Assembly (NCBI RefSeq): GCF_000225345.1
Contig: NC_015977.1
Coordinates: 1-25,000 of the forward strand
DNA from: Roseburia hominis A2-183
GTDB taxonomy: Bacteria; Bacillota; Clostridia; Lachnospirales; Lachnospiraceae
Reading direction: 5' to 3'
Length of the DNA: 25,000 nt
The notes beneath the pieces are model-generated. The model made no database searches. It was not told the origin of the DNA and saw only the letters and a list, made by a program, of their open reading frames with translations. The position numbers were made by a program, and so were the translations under genes. This document shows positions 19,300 through 25,000 of this stretch, piece by piece; position 1 is the first letter of the stretch, and the number at the start of each line of letters is the position of its first letter.

Positions 19300-19989
19300 T
19301 TATATTGCCAGAAAATCCGGATCAAGAATCTGCAGCCTGGAACCCGAAAAATTCAGAATCCCCTCGTCGCGCATTTTGCAAAGTTCGCGGGAGAGAGCGC
19401 TCCGGTCCGCGTAGAGATATTCCGAGAGTTCTCTGCGGGTGTAAGGAAGGCAGACCGTTCCGTCCGGTGCGATCTCTAACGTCTGCAGATAGATCTTTAA
19501 CTTGTCCCGCAGCTTTTTCTGACTGAGAATCCGTATTTTGCTGTTAAAAAACATCACCTGGCGCGCAAATTCCTGCATCAGATTGGTGGTGACCTGCATA
19601 CGGCAGGAGCAGGAAAATGTTTTTTCCGACAAGAGCGCGGCAAAATCGAGCATCAGGATCTTGCTTTTTTCCACGGTGTGAATGTAGACATGACTCGCTA
19701 CCTGTCCGGCACACACAGACTCGGCGCCGAAGACATCGCCGCTTCGCAGATGATTGATGATGATCTGGTTCCCGTTTTCGTCGACCAGATATTCTTCCAG
19801 CATGCCGGTGAGCAGAATGCCGGAGCAGCCGGAGGAATCCCCGAGTGCGGCGATGGATGCATCCTGCGGATAATCGACCACGCGCGCATTTAAGCAGCGC
19901 AGGACATTGGGATATTTATCTTTTGGTAATTGGCGGAAGATACTGGAATGTTCCAGTACATCCTGATATAGAGCTGTTTCAATAATCAT
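19300..19989 (-). CDS. Crp/Fnr-family transcriptional regulator
   Basis: The 229-residue protein has a cyclic-nucleotide-binding-type beta roll (about 15-120, with GDVFGAESVC), a long dimer helix (about 130-155) and a C-terminal winged helix (TRRELSEYLYADRSALSRELCKMRDEGIL). In the recognition helix the residues aligning with CRP Arg180, Glu181 and Arg185 are Arg196, Ser197 and Arg201. The Glu found in CRP and FNR is missing, in keeping with an unusual operator. Cysteines at 32, 55, 93, 127 and 129 (a CSC pair) could sense redox, metal or heme, but no FNR-type N-terminal cluster is seen. ATG 19989 is used. The frame is open upstream to 20091 but crosses the operator and a hairpin. It probably controls itself and the adjacent transporter. 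Confidence 0.93.
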   Translation of the reverse strand: MIIETALYQDVLEHSSIFRQLPKDKYPNVLRCLNARVVDYPQDASIAALGDSSGCSGILLTGMLEEYLVDENGNQIIINHLRSGDVFGAESVCAGQVASHVYIHTVEKSKILMLDFAALLSEKTFSCSCRMQVTTNLMQEFARQVMFFNSKIRILSQKKLRDKLKIYLQTLEIAPDGTVCLPYTRRELSEYLYADRSALSRELCKMRDEGILNFSGSRLQILDPDFLAI

Positions 19990-20020
19990 ATATTTCCGGT
20001 TGCCGCTGCAACCGCCCTCC
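19987..20020 (-). promoter_or_regulatory. Hairpin-bridged ribosome-binding site of the regulator gene
   Basis: On the minus strand a strong SD GGAGGG (20015-20020) is directly followed by an 18-nt hairpin, CGGTTGC-AGCG-GCAACCG (19997-20014). Seven nucleotides then precede the ATG (19987-19989). Linear spacing is 25 nt, too long, but folding the hairpin brings SD and ATG to about 7 nt. A weak GGAAA (19995-19999) overlaps the stem. Confidence 0.6.
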
Positions 20021-20046
20021 GTTTTTGAAATCAGGTAAAATAATGA

Positions 20047-20062
20047 GTTAGTCAACTCTAAC
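20047..20062. promoter_or_regulatory. Palindromic operator at the regulator promoter
   Basis: The perfect GTTAG-N6-CTAAC palindrome has the same half-sites and spacing as 19216-19231. It begins at the base right after the -10 box of the regulator promoter and covers the expected transcription start. This is the geometry of repression, so negative autoregulation is likely. Confidence 0.8.
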
Positions 20063-20091
20063 ATTATAACTTTGCCGGCAGGAGAAGTCAA
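20063..20091 (-). promoter_or_regulatory. Near-consensus promoter of the Crp/Fnr-family regulator gene
   Basis: On the minus strand -35 TTGACT (20086-20091) and -10 TATAAT (20063-20068) are separated by 17 bp. Transcription would start near 20056, inside the adjacent operator. Confidence 0.88.
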
Positions 20092-20150
20092 GGTTTACAT
20101 AAAATCAATTTCGGGAAGGATACCATCCGTCCGGGGAGCAAAATTCAGAA

Positions 20151-20179
20151 GTGAAAAACAGGAAAAAATAGGGTATAAT
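20151..20179 (+). promoter_or_regulatory. Promoter candidate for the DUF1848 gene
   Basis: A perfect -10 TATAAT (20174-20179) sits 17 bp after a weak -35 GTGAAA (20151-20156). The start would fall near 20186, only a few bases before the SD GGAGGTG. The leader would be very short. Confidence 0.6.
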
Positions 20180-20202
20180 CTGGATATGCGGAGGTGAAGG
20201 GT

Positions 20203-21138
20203 ATGATACTGAATACAGGAAGCAGGACAGACATACCGGCGTATTACAGCGACTGGTTCTATGAGCGGGTCCGCGCGGGAGAAGTTCTGGTGCGCAATCC
20301 GTATTATCCCACGCAGATAACAAGATACCGGATCGACCCTGCGGTGGTGGATGCACTTGTATTCTGTACGAAAAATCCGCTGCCTATGCTGGACCGCCTT
20401 CCGCTGCTGGATGCGTTTATCATGTTCTGGTTTGTGACGATCACGCCTTACGGCAGGGAGATAGAACCTCGTGTGCCTGATAAGAACCTCGTCGCGGAGG
20501 CATTTTGCAGATTGTCGGAGAGCGTGGGAAGAGAACGTGTCAGCTTCCGTTATGATCCCGTCTTTTTAAATGAGACCTACACCGAGCAGTATCATGTGGA
20601 AAAGTTCGGGGAGTTTGCAGAGAAGCTGTCCGGATATACCGGGCAGTGCGTGGTGAGTTTTATTGATTTATATGAAAAAACCAGGCGGAACTTTCCGGGC
20701 GTAAGGAGCGTCGGAAAGGAGCAGCAGGAGCGTCTGATTGCGGCGTTTTCCGAGATAGCGGAAAAGCAGCATCTTCAGATTCATCTGTGCTGTGAGAACC
20801 GCAGTCTTGTCCGGCAGAATGTGGATGCGGACGGTTGTTTATCGCAGTCTGTATTGGAACGTGCCATCGGGTGCAGATTGAAGGTGCCACAGCAGAAACG
20901 GGCGAGAGGTGAGTGCTCCTGCCTGCTCGGCGCAGACATCGGTGCTTATAACACCTGCGGACATGAATGTCTGTACTGCTATGCCAACTATGACAGCCGC
21001 ACCGTCCGGGAGAACCGGCTGCAGCATGATCCCCGCTCGCCGCTTCTGATCGGGCATGTGCAGAGCACAGACATTGTAAAAGATGCAATCCAGCGTTCCT
21101 GGAAAGATCCACAGATGAGTATTTTTGATTTGTATTGA
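20203..21138 (+). CDS. DUF1848 protein with C-terminal cysteine cluster
   Basis: The 312-residue protein matches the DUF1848 layout. It begins MILNTGSRTDIPAYYSDWF, then FCTKNPLPML, a VSFRYDPVF strand and IHLCCE. Near the C-terminus it has Cys238-x-Cys240 and Cys252-x3-Cys256-x2-Cys259, within GAYNTCGHECLYCYAN. CX3CX2C is the 4Fe-4S motif of radical SAM enzymes, here unusually at the end of the chain. The function of the family is unknown to me; a redox or radical role is inference. ATG 20203 is chosen because GGAGGTG lies at 20190-20196. A GTG at 20194 overlaps that site. The oxidoreductase gene follows after 33 bp. Confidence 0.9.
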   Translation: MILNTGSRTDIPAYYSDWFYERVRAGEVLVRNPYYPTQITRYRIDPAVVDALVFCTKNPLPMLDRLPLLDAFIMFWFVTITPYGREIEPRVPDKNLVAEAFCRLSESVGRERVSFRYDPVFLNETYTEQYHVEKFGEFAEKLSGYTGQCVVSFIDLYEKTRRNFPGVRSVGKEQQERLIAAFSEIAEKQHLQIHLCCENRSLVRQNVDADGCLSQSVLERAIGCRLKVPQQKRARGECSCLLGADIGAYNTCGHECLYCYANYDSRTVRENRLQHDPRSPLLIGHVQSTDIVKDAIQRSWKDPQMSIFDLY

Positions 21139-21171
21139 TAAAAAAAGTAAAATCATGCAGGAGGTACCACA

Positions 21172-22170
21172 ATGAAAAAAGAGTTGAACTGGGCAGTATT
21201 GGGATGCGGTGTCATCGCAAATGAAATGGCACAGGCCTTAGAGCATATGGGAAAGCATCTCTACGCGGTCGGCAACCGCACACATGAGAAAGCGGTCACA
21301 TTTGCGGAGAAGTACGGTGTACAGAAGGTATACGACGATTTTCAGGAAATGTTCCATGATCCCGACGTCGATGTCATTTATATTACCACGCCGCACAATA
21401 CGCATATCGAATTCGCCCGCGAGGCACTTGCAGGCGGGAAGCATGTGCTCTGTGAAAAATCAGTCATGTTAAACAGCCGTGAGCTTGCGGAGGCGATTGC
21501 GCTTGCAGAGGAGCACCATGTTGTGTTTGCGGAGGCGATGACGATCTGGCATATGCCTTTATATAAGAAGCTCTGGCAGATTGTTGAGACGGGGGATGGA
21601 GAGATTCCGGCACTCGGGAAGGTGCAGTTTATCCAGCTCAATTTCGGAAGCTACAAGGAATATAATATGAAGAACCGGTTCTTCAATATGAATCTGGCGG
21701 GCGGAGCACTCTTAGACATCGGTGTCTATGCACTTTCCATTGCAAGAAGCTTTATGTCAAGCCAGCCTGATCAAGTACTTTCCCAGGTAAAATACGCACC
21801 GACCGGCGCGGATGAACAGGAGGGAATTCTTCTGATGAATCCGGACGGACAGATGGCGGCGCTGTCGCTGTCCCTACACTCCAAACAGCCAAAGCGCGCT
21901 GTAATCAGCTGTGAAAAAGGATATATAGAGATCATGGAATATCCGCGCGCCGACCGTGCTATCGTTGTGGAAGCAGAGACCGGAAAGGTGCATGAGATCA
22001 CGGCAGGTGCAACGGCGGATGCATTATTGTATGAAATGACAGACATGGAAGATGCTATCTTGAACGGAAATACCGGGGTAATGCGCTTAAAAGATACCCG
22101 TGACGTCATGGAACTCATGACCGGTCTGCGCAAAGAGTGGAACATGAAATATCCGGGAGAAGAGTGGTAA
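21172..22170 (+). CDS. Gfo/Idh/MocA-family NAD(P)-dependent oxidoreductase
   Basis: The 332-residue protein has the N-terminal Rossmann motif GCGVIA (11-16), the ITTPHNTHIEFAREALAGGKHVLCEKS stretch that ends in the family's EKP-like lysine motif (EKS here), and the C-terminal GGALLDIGVYALS. Such enzymes oxidise or reduce sugars, inositols or related diols, often trans-dihydrodiols. The substrate cannot be read from the sequence. A strong GGAGG site precedes ATG 21172. It probably shares a transcript with the DUF1848 gene. It is the last intact housekeeping-like gene before the toxin remnants, which begin about 10 bp after its stop. Confidence 0.94.
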   Translation: MKKELNWAVLGCGVIANEMAQALEHMGKHLYAVGNRTHEKAVTFAEKYGVQKVYDDFQEMFHDPDVDVIYITTPHNTHIEFAREALAGGKHVLCEKSVMLNSRELAEAIALAEEHHVVFAEAMTIWHMPLYKKLWQIVETGDGEIPALGKVQFIQLNFGSYKEYNMKNRFFNMNLAGGALLDIGVYALSIARSFMSSQPDQVLSQVKYAPTGADEQEGILLMNPDGQMAALSLSLHSKQPKRAVISCEKGYIEIMEYPRADRAIVVEAETGKVHEITAGATADALLYEMTDMEDAILNGNTGVMRLKDTRDVMELMTGLRKEWNMKYPGEEW

Positions 22171-22180
22171 AACAACTAGT

Positions 22181-22582
22181 TTGACACAAAAAAATGTAGG
22201 AGTACCAACATTACCAGAAGGTTCACAATGGGAACGAAATGTTTTAAATTCCTTTGCAGGAGGAAAAGCAACACCTACTACGTATGAAGGCGGGACTACA
22301 TTATATAGAATTGGTGGAAAAAATGGCGGATTTTGGAGTTTAGAACCACCTCCTGCAACTGAATATCAATGGAGAGTGGATTATGCAATTAAACAGGAGT
22401 TCTGTAATGATGCATCTACTTTATATAAGATGACTATACCAGAAGGTTCTTCTTTAGGAGCTTTAGAAGGAAAAGTTGGACCACAAGGAATGGGATTATA
22501 TGGTGGGGCACATCAAGCATATATTGATTATAGAGCAGTACCTGCAGATTGGATTGAGATAACACCTGCAACGTGGAAGTGA
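22181..22582 (+). pseudogene. Headless polymorphic-toxin tip, TNT/ADP-ribosyl-fold-like
   Basis: This is a 133-residue AT-rich frame with no good start: only a TTG at 22181 and no SD. It looks like the C-terminal effector domain of an RHS or related polymorphic toxin, cut from its delivery protein. Residues 38-118 run GGTTLYRIGGKNGGFWS, then RVDYAIKQEF, YKMTIPEGSS and GLYGGAHQAYIDY. Arg43, Phe51/Trp52 and Gln112 fall roughly where TNT-type NAD glycohydrolases have catalytic Arg, aromatic and Gln. That resemblance is by eye and uncertain. Codon use (many AAA, TTA, ATA and AGA) differs sharply from flanking genes and suggests transfer. A candidate immunity gene follows 7 bp later. Confidence 0.65.
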
Positions 22583-22589
22583 GAAAATT

Positions 22590-22898
22590 ATGAACAAGAT
22601 TGACGACGAAAAACATAACGAATTAATAGTAATATTGAGTGAGTTAATAGAAACTATTGAATTAATGAAGAAGGAGGAAAAAGATTATTTATTGATTCAG
22701 AATGAAAATGAAGCCAGAGATTGGATGGATTTTTTAAAGAATCATACAGATAAAGACGAATTGAAATCTTTAGAAAATGAAATATCAGATAGGTTTTTCT
22801 TTAAGTTTGATGTTCAAATTGGAACATCAGAACTAGATAATAAAAGAGCGGAACTTATGAAAAAGTATATATTTAAGTCAAATGAATATTTAAAATAG
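22590..22898 (+). CDS. Candidate immunity protein for the adjacent toxin tip
   Basis: The 102-residue protein is charged and predicted mostly helical, rich in Lys and Glu, with no signal peptide or membrane segment. I do not recognise the family. It begins 7 bp after the toxin-tip stop, behind a weak SD-like GGAAGTGAG. It shares the toxin's AT-rich composition and is followed at once by an RHS core fragment. Toxin tip followed by a small cytosolic protein is the standard immunity arrangement of polymorphic-toxin loci, so immunity is inferred from position only. It may persist as an orphan that protects against related siblings. Confidence 0.6.
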   Translation: MNKIDDEKHNELIVILSELIETIELMKKEEKDYLLIQNENEARDWMDFLKNHTDKDELKSLENEISDRFFFKFDVQIGTSELDNKRAELMKKYIFKSNEYLK

Positions 22899-22918
22899 TT
22901 ATAATCAGGGTTATACTT

Positions 22919-23878
22919 TCGGACATTCAGAAGAACTGTTATGATGCCGAGGGTCTTCGTGCAGAGATGGAAGAGAACGGCAGATTAGTGCAGTTCCTCT
23001 ATAATGAGGATAGGGAAGTAGTCGCAGAGAAAGACTGCAGCGGCAACATCATCCGTTATATACGTGGACTGGGCTTAATCAGTTCTGACAGCGAGAACGC
23101 CAAGACGTATTACCATTATGTATCCGATGAACAGGGCAGTGTGAGCCATATCATCAGAGATGAGGATAAGGAGAGCGGAGTATCAGCACAGGGAAGAGAG
23201 CAGGACAGAATACTCAATCAATATGAGTATGATGCCTTTGGGAATACCATAAGCTGCAAGGAGCAGGTAGAGAACCGCTTCCGTTATATGGGAGAGCAGT
23301 ACGATCCTCTGACGGGATAGTATTACCTGAGGGCAAGATATTATAACCCTGTCATTGCCAGATTCACACAGGAAGATACCTACTATGGCGACGGACTGAA
23401 CCTGTATACCTACTGCCGGAATAACCCGATCCTTAACCATGACCCGACAGGACATGGAACGAAGGAGAACAGCCCATACAGCAGGAAAGAACAGCAGTAC
23501 ATTAATGCAGGGGCAGACCCGGATACAGCAAAGCTTGCAACGCAGTGCTATCCTGATGCAAACTCGAAACAGGACTTATACAATAAGTACAAGAGTCAGG
23601 GATATAATGCAACAGATGCGAAGAAGCTGGCAAACTATGAGATTGTCCATGGTGAGGAGAGGGCAAAGAACTATGCTGCCAACAATGTAAAGAAGAGCGG
23701 TCCTGATTACACAGCGACTTCCCCAAGAGATAATGTCAACACCGACTGGAGAACCCAGGAAAGGCTTAATGCGCAGAAGAAAGCAAGTAATTCCCAATTG
23801 ATGCCAATGAATTTGCAGTTCTTTGCGGCAAAAGGGGATGAAAGCGGCAGTAAGAGTGGTAATGAATCAAACGTTTGA
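22919..23878 (+). pseudogene. RHS-repeat core fragment, disrupted
   Basis: One reading frame gives the C-terminal part of an RHS protein core: NCYDAEGLRAEMEENGRLVQF, YHYVSDEQGSVSHI, YEYDAFGN, FRYMGEQYDPLTG, then LRARYYNPVIARFTQEDTY and NPILNHDPTG. The N-terminal repeats are absent, since the frame begins abruptly 20 bp after the immunity gene. The codon at 23318-23320, Gln in the usual DPLTGQYYLRARYY, is TAG. After the core a linker of about 140 residues leads to MNLQFFAAK (from 23807), a segment often found before toxin tips. The frame then stops at 23876-23878 without a tip, inside the start of the thioesterase gene. It cannot make a working toxin. Confidence 0.85.
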
Positions 23879-24272
23879 GGATATGAAAGAGATCGTGCGG
23901 AAGAATCCGTTTGCACAGCATATAGGCATGGAACTTCTCGAAGTGACGGAAGGATATGCGCTTGGGCGGATCCGTCTGGCAAAGCAATACGAGAATATCT
24001 ACGGGGGAATGCACGGAGGCTGTGCATATTCCCTCGCGGACACGCTATCCGGCATAGCGGCATCCACTTACAGGGAATACGTCACCATGCTGGATGCGTC
24101 GATGAATTATCTGCTTCCGGTGGAACATACAGAGTATGTCTACTGCAAAGCGAGGGTGCTGCGCCACGGAAGGAAGATCACGGTTGTCCGGGTAGAACTG
24201 TTAAACGATGAGCAGACGCTCCTCATAGATGGAAGCTTTACTTTCTATAGTATAAGAAAAAGAGACGAATAA
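23862..24272 (+). CDS. PaaI-family hotdog thioesterase
   Basis: The 136-residue protein has the hotdog-fold thioesterase pattern of the PaaI group: NIYGGMHGGCAYSLADTLSGIAA, with HGG at 51-53 and Asp60 in the helix, and LPVEHTEYVYCKARVLRHGRKITVVRVEL. It would hydrolyse small acyl-CoA thioesters, possibly aromatic ones. The frame is open from a TTG at 23823, inside the RHS remnant. ATG 23862 has only a weak upstream SD, and ATG 23883 has GAGG too close. The true start, and perhaps its original promoter, may have been lost or replaced when the RHS sequence landed here. Confidence 0.88.
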   Translation: MNQTFEDMKEIVRKNPFAQHIGMELLEVTEGYALGRIRLAKQYENIYGGMHGGCAYSLADTLSGIAASTYREYVTMLDASMNYLLPVEHTEYVYCKARVLRHGRKITVVRVELLNDEQTLLIDGSFTFYSIRKRDE

Positions 24273-24288
24273 TAAAAATACGCTGAAT

Positions 24289-24882
24289 GGATTGTCGCAA
24301 TAAGCATATCGTGCTTTGGAGTGATAAGTAATATTATAAAAAGACCACACCGTGGGATTTCAGCTGGAAATGCAAATGGAAATTCGGTTCAAAAAATGTG
24401 GCATTTCTAACCAGCCGGATGTTTGCATCTTCGATGATCCGTGTCTTTCCAAGTTTGGAGCACTCCGCGGGTCATGTCCGTATCCCGGAAGACAATTTGT
24501 AGGACTTTTGTGTGTGTCCCTTATTGGCACCTCTGAACAAAACATAACCGCGCGAAGCCGCTGTCTGAGTCGGCATCTGCCCTATTTTCAATAGCAGATG
24601 CTGGCGAGTTCGGTTCGCGCGGTTTTATATTGTCTGTGAAGAGGTGCCATTAGGGACACCAGAAAGTCCGCCCATTGTCTCCGGTGTGCCGGACATGCAC
24701 CCGTCGGATTGTCCAAACGTGGAAGAGACACGGAATCCGATGCAAACATTCAGCCGGAAGAAATGCTCACATTTTTCTCCAACGAATATTCCATTTGCAT
24801 TTCCACATGAAATCCCGAAGTTGTGTTTCTTAGTAATATTACTTATCGCCCTAAAGAGCGCTATGCTTATAGCGGCAATTCC
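24289..24882. repeat. Giant imperfect palindrome (about 594 bp), non-coding
   Basis: The left arm from 24289 (GGATTGTCGCAATAAGCATA) aligns with the reverse complement of the right arm ending at 24882 (GGAATTGCCGCTATAAGCATA). By eye the match runs over essentially the whole length at roughly three quarters identity. The apex is GCATCTG-cc-CTATT-ttc-AATAG-CAGATGC (24573-24601). Long matched blocks include ATAAGTAATATTA, GGAAATGCAAATGGAA, ATGTTTGCATC, GCATGTCCG-like and CCGCGCGAA. Short frames inside it look like chance openings. It could be a foldback or MITE-like element, or the template of a long hairpin RNA. No clear target-site duplication was seen. Confidence 0.85.
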
Positions 24883-24909
24883 TTTGAAAATAAAATTTGA
24901 ATATTTCCA

Positions 24910-24938
24910 TTGACAAACGGAGAAACTTCTAGTATTAT
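24910..24938 (+). promoter_or_regulatory. Consensus promoter reading out of the window
   Basis: A perfect -35 TTGACA (24910-24915) and a -10 TATTAT (24933-24938) are separated by 17 bp. Transcription would begin near 24945. The gene lies beyond 25000. The short visible leader includes AATAT/ATATT inverted bases near 24963-24977. Confidence 0.8.
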
Positions 24939-25000
24939 TATCTATGCGTCACGGCGCAGAACAATATCATATTGTCAGATAAGAACTTTGGAGAAGTACT

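Noticed and set aside
19990..20091. Upstream extension of the regulator frame by 34 codons
   Set aside because: It would translate through the operator and the leader hairpin, starts upstream of the predicted transcription start, and does not match the family.
22180..22208. TTGACA at the start of the toxin tip considered as a -35 box
   Set aside because: No -10-like hexamer lies 16-18 bp downstream, so a promoter is not supported.
22171..23878. Intact RHS or contact-dependent toxin system
   Set aside because: The delivery portion is absent upstream, the core fragment has an in-frame stop, and the second tip is missing, so only remnants are supported.
24273..24900. Insertion sequence with transposase near the palindrome
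   Set aside because: No transposase-like frame and no obvious target-site duplication at the arm ends were found.
24352..24913. Short + strand frames of 80 and 89 codons inside the giant palindrome, and an opposing 61-codon frame
   Set aside because: They lack SD sequences, show no recognisable domain, and sit within sequence whose constraint is base pairing between arms.

Overview
The window opens exactly on the dnaA start codon and carries the classic Firmicutes origin block: dnaA, an oriC-type spacer with DnaA boxes, dnaN, a small S4-domain gene, recF, gyrB and gyrA, all on the + strand. Gene order, the ATGA overlap of the S4 gene with recF, moderate GC content, strong Shine-Dalgarno (SD) sequences and the protein sequences all suggest an anaerobic member of Clostridia, most likely Lachnospiraceae. 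The genus cannot be fixed from this sequence alone.

From about 8.8 to 15.5 kb the + strand holds metabolic and membrane genes. First comes a small membrane protein with its own consensus promoter and terminator. Next is a complete pantothenate operon: a DUF2520/PanG-like reductase, panB, panC and panD. It is followed by a PF06541-type membrane protein with a tail of 11-residue repeats, then a two-subunit Fe-S fumarase. A bidirectional terminator separates this block from a convergent minus-strand block.

From 15.5 to 20.0 kb the minus strand encodes a BtuCD/FecCD-type uptake system (lipoprotein, permease and ATPase, with overlapping genes) followed by a two-domain cupin. Just upstream is a Crp/Fnr-family regulator with its own terminator. 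Matching palindromes GTTAG-N6-CTAAC lie in front of both the lipoprotein gene and the regulator gene. The second palindrome abuts the -10 box of a near-consensus promoter, which points to a self-repressing regulator that also controls the transporter. The regulator mRNA also has an unusual hairpin placed exactly between a strong SD and the start codon.

From 20.2 to 22.2 kb are a DUF1848 protein, with a radical-SAM-like cysteine motif near its C-terminus, and a Gfo/Idh/MocA oxidoreductase. From 22.2 to 23.9 kb lies the wreck of an RHS polymorphic-toxin locus. It consists of an AT-rich toxin tip with no head, a candidate immunity gene, and an RHS core fragment broken by an amber codon whose own tip is missing. 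The fragment runs into a PaaI-type thioesterase gene.

The last kilobase contains a very large imperfect palindrome of about 594 bp that does not look protein-coding, then a consensus promoter firing out of the window. I regard the palindrome, the GTTAG regulatory circuit with its hairpin leader, and the toxin remnants as the parts most worth following up.
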